64,000 nucleotides of DNA from Bacteroidaceae bacterium (GTDB lineage Bacteria; Bacteroidota; Bacteroidia; Bacteroidales; Bacteroidaceae): contig JAFXTC010000036.1 in assembly GCA_017525235.1 (NCBI GenBank), positions 1 through 64,000 of the forward strand. Reading direction: 5' to 3'. The notes under the pieces were generated by a model. The model was not told the DNA's origin and made no database searches. It was given only the letters and a program-made list of their open reading frames with translations. The translations under genes were made by a program, and so were the position numbers. Shown here piece after piece: positions 36,363-44,995 of this stretch (its first letter is position 1; every line of letters begins with the position of its first letter).

Positions 36363-36385
36363 AAAAGTGAGAAGAAAGGAATATT

Positions 36386-36420
36386 TTTTCATTTTTCACT
36401 TTTTACTTTTCACTTTTTGT
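36386..36420. repeat. Heptamer array upstream of tRNA-Gln
   Basis: Five TTTTCAC-type 7-mers between tyrS and the tRNA-Gln promoter. The array occupies the place where the -33 box of that promoter should be. Confidence 0.75.
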
Positions 36421-36422
36421 TG

Positions 36423-36430
36423 TACATTTG
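36423..36430 (+). promoter_or_regulatory. -7 element for tRNA-Gln
   Basis: TACATTTG on the plus strand, 33 bp before the tRNA. The -33 region is made of heptamer repeats rather than TTTG. Confidence 0.6.
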
Positions 36431-36462
36431 CACCCGCAATCTGAAAAAGATTGAGATAGGAT

Positions 36463-36533
36463 TGGGCTATGGTGTAATGGTAGCACAAGACATTTTGGTC
36501 GTCTTAGTCCTGGTTCGAACCCGGGTAGCCCAA
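36463..36533 (+). tRNA. tRNA-Gln (anticodon TTG)
   Basis: A 71-nt cloverleaf. Acceptor TGGGCTA pairs with TAGCCCA, with discriminator A. The anticodon loop is TTTTGGT with anticodon TTG, in a stem AGACA/CGTCT whose inner pair is A-C. The T arm is CCTGG TTCGAAC CCGGG with one G-T pair. CCA is not encoded. Confidence 0.93.
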
Positions 36534-36540
36534 CCCAAAA

Positions 36541-36577
36541 AGAAGTGCCGGTTCTCTTAGAATCGGCACTTCTTTTT
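36541..36577. terminator. Terminator after tRNA-Gln
   Basis: AGAAGTGCCG pairs with CGGCACTTCT, with an inner TTCT/AGAA, followed by TTTTT on the plus strand. On the minus strand an A-rich flank before it gives a T run as well, so it can also end the convergent GH92 gene that stops at 36580. Confidence 0.8.
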
Positions 36578-36579
36578 AT

Positions 36580-38592
36580 TTAATAGATGAACACCAGTTC
36601 ACCACCTTTCTTTAGTTCCGAAACTACGATGCGCCAATTTTTAAGCGTCTTACCATTCCATGTGGCACGTTTCGGCGATTGATTCTTGTTGGTGCGACCT
36701 ACCGTTCTGATAACGACATACTTGTCTGCGATACGCATCGTCACCTTATCAAAAAGAGGAGAAAACACCTCGTATTGTGCTTCACCCACTACCAAGGGGT
36801 AAAGACCTATGCTGGCAAACACATACCAGGCACTCATGGCACCATCATCCTCATCCATCTCAGGAGCATAGCCACGCGGTGCATTCGTAAAGGCACAACC
36901 CACCCACGGGGTCGGGTAAGCATCATTGCCACCATATCGATGTGTTACCACCTCGGTAGCCAAGGGACGAACGGTAAGTCCTGTCTTCTCAGGCATGCCC
37001 AAGCGGGCAAAGAGGAAGGGGACATGGATGTCGGGCTCATTACCCTGGTTGTACAGCTCCTTCTCGAAGAAAGTTATCAACTCCTGTGCCAGTTCCCTCT
37101 TCCCTACCATATTTATCATACGGTCCAGGAACATGGGAGCGCCCCATCGGTATTGCCAGCGCGTACCCTGATACAGACCATTGCCGCGCATCTTCAGAAA
37201 GGACTCGTCAATCTTCTGGAACTCACGAGGCCAGATGCTGTCGAAGATTTCCTCGCCGCGGGCAGTCCATTTCTTCGCATCTTCTTGCAGCCCCAACTCC
37301 CCAGCCAACTGACCCAGGGCCCAGAAATCACCTGCGGCCTCCAGGCATTGGTCGGGACTCTTCAGAGAGAGGTGCATCACCTCTTCCTTCATACCCAGAT
37401 AGGCATCACTCAGGTTGGGAATGCTGATACCCTGACGGTATGCATCCAGCAAGGTTGCTATTGCATGTTCGGTTCGAACGGTTGGTACACACTCGTACTG
37501 AGTGCTCCAATCCTTCTTCCCAGTTATATATAAGGTAGAGAGCGACCGCATGATATCACCCGAGCGCTGAGGGTCCAATAATGTTATCAAGGGGAACTTG
37601 GTACGATATGTATCCCATAATGACCAAGAACTGTAGTATGTAAAGTCTTTAGCCTCATACTCCTTACCATCCGTTCCCATATAATGCCTCATGTTACGGT
37701 CTGTAACCTGAAAGGGGCTGTGAAATGTGCGATACAACGAAGTATAGAAAATGGTACGCTGGTCGGCAGTTCCACCCTCCACATTTACTGTCGAGAGCAA
37801 GCGCTGCCATTGGCGCTGTGCCTGCTCAACTATTGTCAGGAAATCTGTACGCCACACATCTGATTCCTTCATAGCATCCAGTTCCTTCTCCAATCCTGTT
37901 GAAAGTACGATGCGAACCTCCACATAACGAGCAGAAAGGTTGGGGAATGTCAGCTTTTTCTTTCCGCCCTCTAATTCCTGCATCTCAAAAGGTTCCGATG
38001 TGTACAGCCTGTAATGCAGGTGATAATTGCCACGACGGCAAGTGTTGGCACAGTCAATATAACCTTGGCCCACATTCTCGCCCGTTTTGTTGAAAAAGGA
38101 TTTATATACTTTATCAAAAGCTGTACCTGGGTCTAGCAGCAGCACAGCCTTCTTGGGTGAGGGGAACGAGAAGCGCTCCACTGCCATACGTCTGTTGGCT
38201 GTTGCCGTGAACCATACACCGTTGCTCAGCTGCACGCTGTAATATCCGGGCGTAGCTTGCTCTGTGCTCTTAATCAGATGCACATCGTTACCCGTCTCAT
38301 CGGGCATTAGAGAAACATTTCCTCCACAACCACTACCTCCTACGCCAGAAAGACGATTTACAGAGAAGCCCGAAATCTGCGTTACTTCATAATCGTAACC
38401 TGGATGCTGACGGGGCTTGCTGTCGGGACACACCTGAATCTGACTGTAAGGCATACAGGCACCAGGAGTCATCTGCCCGTAGTCGTTAGCTGTACCAATG
38501 TACAAATTTACATTATCCAGAACATCCTGTGCAGAAGCACTGGTGATCATAACAGAGCAAAGGAAAAATGCTATAGATAATTTTCTTACCAT
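36580..38592 (-). CDS. GH92 alpha-mannosidase
   Basis: A 670-residue secreted enzyme with signal peptide ending ITSASAQ. The family's N-terminal NLYIGTANDYGQMTPGACMPYSQIQ region (in pattern) is followed by SGVGGSGCGG, a (alpha/alpha)6 catalytic domain with YTSSWSLWDTYR-like YYSSWSLWDTYRTKFPL, GNEPDIHVPFLF, and the catalytic DEDDGAMSAWYVFASIGLYP. GH92 enzymes are calcium-dependent exo-alpha-mannosidases. The gene starts 15 bp after lpdA in the same direction, an unexpected partner for a glycine-cleavage operon. One of three GH92 genes in the window. Confidence 0.9.
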   Translation of the reverse strand: MVRKLSIAFFLCSVMITSASAQDVLDNVNLYIGTANDYGQMTPGACMPYSQIQVCPDSKPRQHPGYDYEVTQISGFSVNRLSGVGGSGCGGNVSLMPDETGNDVHLIKSTEQATPGYYSVQLSNGVWFTATANRRMAVERFSFPSPKKAVLLLDPGTAFDKVYKSFFNKTGENVGQGYIDCANTCRRGNYHLHYRLYTSEPFEMQELEGGKKKLTFPNLSARYVEVRIVLSTGLEKELDAMKESDVWRTDFLTIVEQAQRQWQRLLSTVNVEGGTADQRTIFYTSLYRTFHSPFQVTDRNMRHYMGTDGKEYEAKDFTYYSSWSLWDTYRTKFPLITLLDPQRSGDIMRSLSTLYITGKKDWSTQYECVPTVRTEHAIATLLDAYRQGISIPNLSDAYLGMKEEVMHLSLKSPDQCLEAAGDFWALGQLAGELGLQEDAKKWTARGEEIFDSIWPREFQKIDESFLKMRGNGLYQGTRWQYRWGAPMFLDRMINMVGKRELAQELITFFEKELYNQGNEPDIHVPFLFARLGMPEKTGLTVRPLATEVVTHRYGGNDAYPTPWVGCAFTNAPRGYAPEMDEDDGAMSAWYVFASIGLYPLVVGEAQYEVFSPLFDKVTMRIADKYVVIRTVGRTNKNQSPKRATWNGKTLKNWRIVVSELKKGGELVFIY

Positions 38593-38607
38593 AATTATAT
38601 GTAATGT

Positions 38608-39867
38608 TTAGGACTCAGCAGCAGCAAAAAGGATTTCGCTGAGGGTAGGATGAATATGCACCATATCGCGCAATTGCTCAATGGTGGTACCAAGACACAT
38701 CAATACGCTTGCTTCCTGTGCGAGGTCGGCACTATGAGCACCAAAGACGTGACAACCAAGAATCTTACCAGCATTGGGCTCGCTAAATAGCTTCAGTAAT
38801 CCTTCTGATTCGTTCATAGCGAGCGCTTTTCCATTGGCTCGATAGAATGCCTTACGACATTCATAAGGCACACCTTGCTCCTTCAATTGATCTTCGGAGG
38901 CACCTACACAAGCTGCCTCGGGGGTAGTAAAGATTGCTGCAGGCATGATGTCAAAACGTATGCTGTCGTTCTTGCCCAATATGTGGTTCACCGCGTGGAT
39001 AGCTTGCATCTCTGCAGCATGAGCCAACATCTGCTTGCCGTTTACGTCACCAATGGCATAGACAGTTGAAAGTTGAGAGTTGAGAGTTGAGAGTTGATAA
39101 TTCTCGTTTACGGGAATGGCACCATTGGGAGCCAAGGTAATGTCCAAAACTTCAAGGTTAAGACCCTCGGTACGGGGTTTACGACCTGCTGCCATCAAGA
39201 TGACGTCAGCATCGATGTCTGCCAAGTTCTGCACGGCGGTTTTCATCTTAAAGGTAATGCCTTTCTTCTCCAAAGTTTTGCGGAGACGCTTGGCAATATC
39301 GCTGTCGAGAGCAGGCAGACATTCTTTAAGGAACTCTATGACCGTCACCTCTGAGCCGAAACGCTGGAATGCGGAAGCAAACTCCATACCTATAACGCCG
39401 GCACCTATAATGCAAAGACGCCTGGGCTGCTTCTCTAATGAAAGTAACCCTGTAGAGTCCACCAGACGTGGGTCATCAAGCCCTTGCACAGGAATCAGCT
39501 TAGTTTCAGAACCTGTGGCGATGATGATGTTAGCCCCTCTCCAAACCTCACCCGTATGGGAGGCTTCAACAGTCTGCGTATCAACAAATCTGGCTTTATC
39601 ACGAACCAACGAAATATTGGAAGTTGAGAGGATGCCCTCAATACCTTGGCGGAGTTGAGGAACCACCTGTCCCAAGCGTTCACGAGCCTCATCAAAAGAG
39701 GCAGAATGAACAAACGTCTTAGTAGGTATACAACCCACATTCAGACAGGTTCCACCTACCTCGTCACCTTCAAATATCACAACCTTCAGGCCCTGTTTCG
39801 CGGCATATTCTGCGGCGCGGTAACCGCCAGGCCCCGCGCCGATGATGATTAAATCAGTTTGTGTCAT
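38608..39867 (-). CDS. lpdA: Dihydrolipoyl dehydrogenase (E3 / L-protein) with an in-frame heptamer array
   Basis: A 419-residue flavoprotein that reoxidises lipoamide on GcvH. The FAD site is IIIGAGPGGYRAAEYA, the redox disulfide GGTCLNVGCIPTK, the NAD site IIGAGVIGMEFA, and the C-terminal catalytic HIHPTLSE. It is somewhat shorter than the usual 450-470 residues. Before YAIGDVNGK the protein reads QLSTLNSQLST (about residues 257-268), encoded by a run of GTTGAGA-type 7-mers; relatives have a shorter linker here. It overlaps gcvPB by 14 bp. Confidence 0.92.
   Translation of the reverse strand: MTQTDLIIIGAGPGGYRAAEYAAKQGLKVVIFEGDEVGGTCLNVGCIPTKTFVHSASFDEARERLGQVVPQLRQGIEGILSTSNISLVRDKARFVDTQTVEASHTGEVWRGANIIIATGSETKLIPVQGLDDPRLVDSTGLLSLEKQPRRLCIIGAGVIGMEFASAFQRFGSEVTVIEFLKECLPALDSDIAKRLRKTLEKKGITFKMKTAVQNLADIDADVILMAAGRKPRTEGLNLEVLDITLAPNGAIPVNENYQLSTLNSQLSTVYAIGDVNGKQMLAHAAEMQAIHAVNHILGKNDSIRFDIMPAAIFTTPEAACVGASEDQLKEQGVPYECRKAFYRANGKALAMNESEGLLKLFSEPNAGKILGCHVFGAHSADLAQEASVLMCLGTTIEQLRDMVHIHPTLSEILFAAAES
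39065..39098. repeat. Heptamer array translated within lpdA
   Basis: Five consecutive GTTGArA-type units on the plus strand, the last one incomplete. They are read on the minus strand in frame just before the second FAD-contact motif. Confidence 0.8.
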
Positions 39868-41263
39868 TTTGCAACTGTTTGTAAGTTACTATCGGATGCT
39901 TAGCTGCCAACACATCATCTACACGGCCAATAGGCGTAAGGTGTGGAGCTGACTTCACCTCATCGGGATTCGCCTTTGCTTCCTCAGCAATCTTACGCAT
40001 AACGGCTATGAAGCCGTCAATGGTTTCCTTTGACTCGTTTTCTGTTGGCTCTATCATCAGGCTCTCATGGAAGAGCAAGGGGAAATAAATGGTAGGTGCA
40101 TGATAGCCGTAATCAAGTAAGCGCTTAGCTACATCCATTGTGGTAACGCCCGTGCTCTTGTCCTTCAAGCCGTCAAACACGAACTCATGCTTACACAAAC
40201 CGTCGATGGGCAATTCATAGACATCCTTCAAACTTTCCTTAATGTAGTTAGCATTCAATGTGGCCAAAGGACCTACCAACTTGATGTTCTCACGTCCCAA
40301 AGAAAGGATGTATGCATAGGCACGCATAGCTACCGCAAAGTTGCCATGATAGGGAGAAACCTCGGGGAAGAAGGGCTCCAGTCCCTTTCTTACACCAACA
40401 GGTCCTGCACCAGGTCCGCCGCCTCCGTGAGGAGTAGAGAATGTCTTGTGCAGATTGATGTGCATAACATCAAATCCCATATCACCGGGACGGGCTGCAC
40501 CCAACATGGGGTTCAAGTTGGCACCATCGTAGTACATTAGGCCACCTGCGGCATGCAATAGTTTTTCAATCTCAGGAATCTGCTTCTCAAAAAGACCCAA
40601 TGTGTTGGGGTTGGTCATCATCATGGCAGCAATTTCTGAGCCATGCTGAGCCAACAGCTCTTTCAGGGCTTCTACATCAACTGTTCCGTCGCTCAGCGAC
40701 TTTACCTCTACGATATCCAATCCACAGACAGCAGCGCTGGCAGGGTTGGTTCCGTGGGCTGAGTCAGGAACGATAACCAGACGACGAGCCTCATCACCCC
40801 TGCTTTCGTGATACTTCTTGATAACCATCAAACCAGTTAACTCACCATGAGCGCCAGCAAAGGGCTTCAAGGTGAAGGCGTACAAGCCCGTCAGTTCGCA
40901 AAGCGATTTACAAAGCTGCTTACAAACCTCCTCGGCTCCCCGCGTTGTTTCTGCAGGCTGCAATGGATGAAGGGCAGCAAACTGAGGCAGTGCAGCGACC
41001 TCCTCGTTAATCTTAGGGTTATACTTCATGGTGCAGGAGCCCAACGGATAGAAACCATTGTCCACACCAAAATTATTGGCACTCAGGTTGGTATAGTGGC
41101 GAACCACCGTCATCTCATCACACTCAGGTAGCGCAGCATCTTCCTTGCGACGCATAGAGGCCGGAATCTCATAGCTGCCAAACTGGTTCTTGGGAAGAGA
41201 ATAGCCGGAACGACCTTCCTGTGAAAGTTCGAATATCAGGTTTCCGTATAGTCTGTTATTCAT
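39854..41263 (-). CDS. gcvPB: Glycine dehydrogenase (decarboxylating) subunit 2
   Basis: A 469-residue PLP subunit of the P-protein. The PLP lysine is in MHINLHKTFSTPHGGGGPGAGPVGV (in pattern, LHKTFS). The N-terminus (SYSLPKNQFG-like GYSLPKNQFGSYEIP) and SCTMKYNPK are typical. It decarboxylates glycine together with GcvPA and passes the aminomethyl group to GcvH. It overlaps gcvPA by 4 bp and lpdA by 14 bp. Confidence 0.95.
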   Translation of the reverse strand: MNNRLYGNLIFELSQEGRSGYSLPKNQFGSYEIPASMRRKEDAALPECDEMTVVRHYTNLSANNFGVDNGFYPLGSCTMKYNPKINEEVAALPQFAALHPLQPAETTRGAEEVCKQLCKSLCELTGLYAFTLKPFAGAHGELTGLMVIKKYHESRGDEARRLVIVPDSAHGTNPASAAVCGLDIVEVKSLSDGTVDVEALKELLAQHGSEIAAMMMTNPNTLGLFEKQIPEIEKLLHAAGGLMYYDGANLNPMLGAARPGDMGFDVMHINLHKTFSTPHGGGGPGAGPVGVRKGLEPFFPEVSPYHGNFAVAMRAYAYILSLGRENIKLVGPLATLNANYIKESLKDVYELPIDGLCKHEFVFDGLKDKSTGVTTMDVAKRLLDYGYHAPTIYFPLLFHESLMIEPTENESKETIDGFIAVMRKIAEEAKANPDEVKSAPHLTPIGRVDDVLAAKHPIVTYKQLQNDTN

Positions 41264-42576
41264 AAGGCAGCAATCTTTATAAAGTTATTTACTTCTTCCT
41301 TGGTACGCTTCTCGGTAACAGCAAACATCAGTTGGTCAGAACCCACCTTGATGCCGCCAAAGATACCATTCTCCGTGAAACGCTTCTGCAAAGCATCCAC
41401 ATCCCCATCATAGCGAACCACAAACTCATTAAAGAACGGCTGATTATAGACAAGCGTAAACTTGCCCGTCTTCAGCAACTCATCACACAAATAATGTGCT
41501 CCGGCGTATGAAAGCTCTGCAGCGTCTTTTAAGCCTTGCTTGCCCATAAGCGACATATAGACTGTTGCCCAAAGTGCCATCAAACTCTGGTTAGAGCAGA
41601 TGTTGCTTGTTGCCTTTTGTCTGCGGATGTGCTGTTCGCGAGCCTGCAGGGTAAGCACAAAGGCACGCTGGCCACGATTATCCTGAGTCATACCCACAAT
41701 ACGACCCGGCATCTTACGGATAAGCTTCTCGGTACAGCACATATAGCCCACGTACGGACCGCCCCACTGCATGGGAATACCCAGACTCTGCCCATCGCCC
41801 ACAGCGATATCAGCACCCCATTCACCCGGAGTCTTCAAGACCGCCAAATCAGCAGCAACGCTGTTCATGATAAAAAGCGCCTTCTGGTTGTGACAAACTT
41901 CGGCAAAACCCTCATAATCCTCCACGATACCATAGAAGTTGGGCTGCTGTACTAGTACGCCTGCTACATCACCACTAACCAACTGTGCCTCAATGTTTTG
42001 CCTTGAGGTCACCCCATCCTTAGCAGGAATCATCTCTATATCTATGCCATGGAAGTGGGCATACGTATTCACAACAGCCCGTGTCTTGGGATCAACGGTT
42101 TCGCTTACCAATACCTTATTCTGCTTTTTGCCTGCAGCAACAGCCATCATCACAGCCTCTGCAGTGGCAGTGGTTCCGTCGTACATAGAGGCGTTGCTGA
42201 TGTCCATGCCTGTAAGCTCGGCCATCATGCTCTGGTACTCAAAAATATAATGTAGCGTACCTTGTGAAATTTCTGCCTGATAAGGGGTATAACTAGTCAG
42301 AAACTCTGAACGGCTCAGCAACTGAGGAATCACGCTGGGAGTATAGTGGTCATAAACGCCGGCACCAGCGAAACAAGTCAGGGGCTTATTCTGAGCACCC
42401 AGCTTTTCAAAGAGTTGACGGACCTCAATCTCGCTCATCTCCTCGGGCAACTGATAGTCGCCACGGAAGCGAATCTGCTCGGGCACTTCGGCATAAAGGT
42501 CGTCGAGACTTTTGATGCCCACCTTCTGGAACATAGCCTGAAGATCGGCATCAGTATGCGGAAAGAATTTAAACAT
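41260..42576 (-). CDS. gcvPA: Glycine dehydrogenase (decarboxylating) subunit 1
   Basis: A 438-residue subunit of the split P-protein. It begins FKFFPHTDADLQAM and contains SFLTSYTPYQAEISQGTLHYIFEYQSMMAELTGMD (in pattern, TPYQ..ISQG) and YDGTTATAEA, as expected. It is degenerate at the PLP site compared with subunit 2, which is normal for this half. It follows gcvH by 30 bp, a gap filled by a heptamer array, and overlaps gcvPB by 4 bp. Confidence 0.95.
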   Translation of the reverse strand: MFKFFPHTDADLQAMFQKVGIKSLDDLYAEVPEQIRFRGDYQLPEEMSEIEVRQLFEKLGAQNKPLTCFAGAGVYDHYTPSVIPQLLSRSEFLTSYTPYQAEISQGTLHYIFEYQSMMAELTGMDISNASMYDGTTATAEAVMMAVAAGKKQNKVLVSETVDPKTRAVVNTYAHFHGIDIEMIPAKDGVTSRQNIEAQLVSGDVAGVLVQQPNFYGIVEDYEGFAEVCHNQKALFIMNSVAADLAVLKTPGEWGADIAVGDGQSLGIPMQWGGPYVGYMCCTEKLIRKMPGRIVGMTQDNRGQRAFVLTLQAREQHIRRQKATSNICSNQSLMALWATVYMSLMGKQGLKDAAELSYAGAHYLCDELLKTGKFTLVYNQPFFNEFVVRYDGDVDALQKRFTENGIFGGIKVGSDQLMFAVTEKRTKEEVNNFIKIAAL

Positions 42577-42583
42577 TATTATC

Positions 42584-42611
42584 TATTATGAATTATGAAT
42601 TGTGAATTATG
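42584..42611. repeat. Heptamer array between gcvH and gcvPA
   Basis: Four AATTATG-type 7-mers. The last unit runs across the gcvH stop codon (42607-42609). Confidence 0.75.
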
Positions 42612-42990
42612 CATTTTCACAGAATGCTTCGTAGGCCTTAGCATCCATCAAAGCATCAAGCTCGCCCTTATCTGAGAGTTCCACCTTGATAATCCAGTTC
42701 TCCCAAGGATCCTTGTTAAGCAATTCAGGCTCATCGTCAAGGGCCTCGTTTACCTCTACGATGGTTCCGCTAACTGGAGAAATAATATCACTGGCTGCCT
42801 TTACGCTCTCTACCGCGCCAAACTCCTCGCCTGCTGTTACCTCATCATCTACATCAGGCAGGTCAACGTAGACCACGTTGCCCAATGCGTGCTGGGCATA
42901 ATCTGTAATACCTATGTAACCAATGTTACCTTCTACCTTTACATACTCGTGTGACTCGCTGTAGTAGAGTCCTTCAATTACTTTAGCCAT
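42607..42990 (-). CDS. gcvH: Glycine cleavage system H protein
   Basis: A 127-residue lipoyl carrier. The lipoylated lysine lies in FGAVESVKAASDI (about residue 64). The start GLYYSESHEYVKVEGNIGYIGITDYAQ (in pattern) and the ending WIIKVELSDKGELDALMDAKAYEAFCE are typical. It shuttles the aminomethyl group between P, T and L proteins. It follows gcvT by 37 bp. The lipoate ligase that may load it is the first gene of the operon. Confidence 0.96.
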   Translation of the reverse strand: MAKVIEGLYYSESHEYVKVEGNIGYIGITDYAQHALGNVVYVDLPDVDDEVTAGEEFGAVESVKAASDIISPVSGTIVEVNEALDDEPELLNKDPWENWIIKVELSDKGELDALMDAKAYEAFCENA

Positions 42991-43027
42991 AATATTGAAT
43001 TTATTTTGTCTATTAATTTTTCTCTTT

Positions 43028-44101
43028 TCACTTCTTATAACTCTTGTTATAGAATTGTTTCTTTACCGTCTTACCGGGGAAGACCTTCTTGCGGATCTGA
43101 ATCTGCACCTCGGTATCCAGCTTAGCGTACTGGGCATCAATCAACGCCATGCACACACTCTTGTCTGTCGAGAGTGTATGATAACCCGTTGTTACCTCAC
43201 CGATAGTCTCGCCCTGCATGTTCAATACGGGATAGCCATGACGGGGTATAGCCTTATCGGCCAACTCTATGCCCACAATCTTCTTGGCAGGGCCCTCAGA
43301 CTTCTGCTTAGCAAGAGCCTCCTTGCCGATGAACTCCTGCTTGTCCAGCTTCACAAAGATACCCAGACCTGCCATGATAGGAGTAATGTCTGCCGACAGT
43401 TCGTCGCCATACAGAGGCAACCCCACCTCAAAGCGCAACGTATCACGGCATCCCAGCCCACAGGGCTGAACACCGGCTGCTATCAGCTTATCCCAACATT
43501 CCTGGATATAGGCATGCGAAGCATAAATCTCAAATCCGTCCTCACCCGTATAACCTGTGCGACTGACGATGACATCGCCAATGGTCTTAACGGTATAGAA
43601 CACAAGTTCCGAGCATTTCAATCCCAGCACCTGCTCAACGGTCTTCTCTGCATCCGGGCCCTGAACGGCAATCTGTCCGTAGAAGTCCGAGCGGTTCTGC
43701 AAGTCTATGTCAAAGCCTTTGGCATTTTCCTGCATCCACGCCCAATCCTTATCTATGTTGGCAGCATTGATAACCAGGAAGAAGTCATTCTCGCCCATCT
43801 TGTACACCAGCAGGTCGTCTACTGTGCCACCATTCTCGTAGCACATCATACCATAATATATTTTACCTACGGGCGCGCCGGCTATGTCGTTGGTAAAGAT
43901 ATGCTGCACGTAGCGCTCAGCATCCTTACCCTTAACGGTTACCTCGCCCATGTGCGAGACATCAAAGACGCCTACTTTCTCGCGTACAGCCATGTGCTCG
44001 GGTGTGATGCCAGCATACTGAATAGGCATTTCAAAACCGCCGAAAGGCGAAATTAGGGCACCCAGTGCCACATGTTTTTCATAAAGACAAGTCTGTTTCA
44101 T
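43028..44101 (-). CDS. gcvT: Aminomethyltransferase (T-protein)
   Basis: A 357-residue folate-dependent enzyme that releases ammonia and makes methylene-tetrahydrofolate from the GcvH-bound intermediate. LISPFGGFEMPIQYAG, VGVFDVSHMGEV, the SRTGYTGEDGFEIY motif and LPLYGDELSADITP are present. Full length. It lies between lplA (gap 80 bp with CTAGT-rich repeats) and gcvH. Confidence 0.96.
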   Translation of the reverse strand: MKQTCLYEKHVALGALISPFGGFEMPIQYAGITPEHMAVREKVGVFDVSHMGEVTVKGKDAERYVQHIFTNDIAGAPVGKIYYGMMCYENGGTVDDLLVYKMGENDFFLVINAANIDKDWAWMQENAKGFDIDLQNRSDFYGQIAVQGPDAEKTVEQVLGLKCSELVFYTVKTIGDVIVSRTGYTGEDGFEIYASHAYIQECWDKLIAAGVQPCGLGCRDTLRFEVGLPLYGDELSADITPIMAGLGIFVKLDKQEFIGKEALAKQKSEGPAKKIVGIELADKAIPRHGYPVLNMQGETIGEVTTGYHTLSTDKSVCMALIDAQYAKLDTEVQIQIRKKVFPGKTVKKQFYNKSYKK

Positions 44102-44114
44102 AATATAATTTTTT

Positions 44115-44180
44115 TGTTAACTTTTTCTTCTAGTTTCTCTAGCCATACTAGTTCTGCTAGTCTTACTAGCTTACTAGCTC
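44115..44180. repeat. CTAGT-rich irregular repeats between gcvT and lplA
   Basis: Six CTAG-containing units spaced about 8-11 bp fill most of the gap. They resemble the heptamer arrays in position but have a less regular period. Confidence 0.5.
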
Positions 44181-44181
44181 C

Positions 44182-44895
44182 TCACATCCGCTGAATGAAC
44201 TCTTTGTTCAAGTACTCCTGTTCTATTCTTCGGATGCCTTCCATGTCAGCATCGGTCAGTTGCAGTTCCCCTTGGCAGAGTGTCTGGCGGATGAACATCT
44301 TCAACTCCTCAATGCTCAGGCTGATGTGCTCCTTCAGGAACGTGATGCGCTGGCGTACACTCTCCACACCGTTCTTCTGTAACTTCTCTGTCGACGGCGT
44401 GATGGCGTTCAGCATGTGCTCCATGTTGGTATCGTAGAGCATCGTGCTGTGCACAATGCTGCGTCCAGGCAACTGATAGAATGCCGTTCCGCAGACCTTT
44501 CGATCGCCAATCATCACATCGTTATGCGTAGTACCAATAGCTTCAATACCCAATTTCTGCAGCACAAATATCAGCATTGTCATAAAGCGGTTGAACGTAA
44601 ACGGCACATTGTCGCCCTTAGTGATAAAGGAAAGCATGATATTGTCCCTGTCGGCATACACGCAACCGCCGCCGCTCTTGCGTCTGAAGATCTCAATGCC
44701 ATGTTCACGGCAGTAAGGCACATTCACCTCGTTCTGCAACACTTGGTTCCTGCCGAAGATAACGGTAGGTTCCACCTGCCACATAAAGAAACAATCCGGC
44801 TCGTCTATATTACGCGCCACATACTCTTCCATGGCCAGATAGAACGAGAGGTGTGTGTCTCCCACCAATGTTTTCGGCAACGTTATATACTTCAT
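44182..44895 (-). CDS. lplA: Lipoate-protein ligase A family protein
   Basis: A 237-residue ligase of the BPL/LplA/LipB fold. EPTVIFGRNQVLQNEVN, the lipoyl-AMP loop RRKSGGGCVYAD and GTTHNDVMIGDRKVCGTAFYQ (catalytic Lys) are visible. It ends without the usual C-terminal accessory domain, so it may need a partner or act as a transferase. The start at 44895 (MKYITLP) was chosen because the longer frame would begin inside the promoter at 44904-44935. It heads the glycine-cleavage operon and would lipoylate GcvH. Confidence 0.88.
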   Translation of the reverse strand: MKYITLPKTLVGDTHLSFYLAMEEYVARNIDEPDCFFMWQVEPTVIFGRNQVLQNEVNVPYCREHGIEIFRRKSGGGCVYADRDNIMLSFITKGDNVPFTFNRFMTMLIFVLQKLGIEAIGTTHNDVMIGDRKVCGTAFYQLPGRSIVHSTMLYDTNMEHMLNAITPSTEKLQKNGVESVRQRITFLKEHISLSIEELKMFIRQTLCQGELQLTDADMEGIRRIEQEYLNKEFIQRM

Positions 44896-44903
44896 TCTGC
44901 CCG

Positions 44904-44935
44904 CAAAATTATGAAAATAACGTATACGAGCCAAA
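44904..44935 (-). promoter_or_regulatory. Promoter of the lplA-gcv operon
   Basis: TTTG (44935-44932), a 20-bp spacer and TAATTTTG (44911-44904) on the minus strand. The lplA ATG at 44895 is so close that the leader can only be a few nucleotides long. Confidence 0.75.
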
Positions 44936-44995
44936 TGATTTTATGAAAAAAACACAATACCGCTCAACGAATGAAAAAAGAAATTCCTAATTATA

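Noticed and set aside
42995..44056. Plus-strand open frame of 353 codons
   Set aside because: Antisense to gcvT, a full-length conserved gene; Cys/His/Leu-rich shadow translation.
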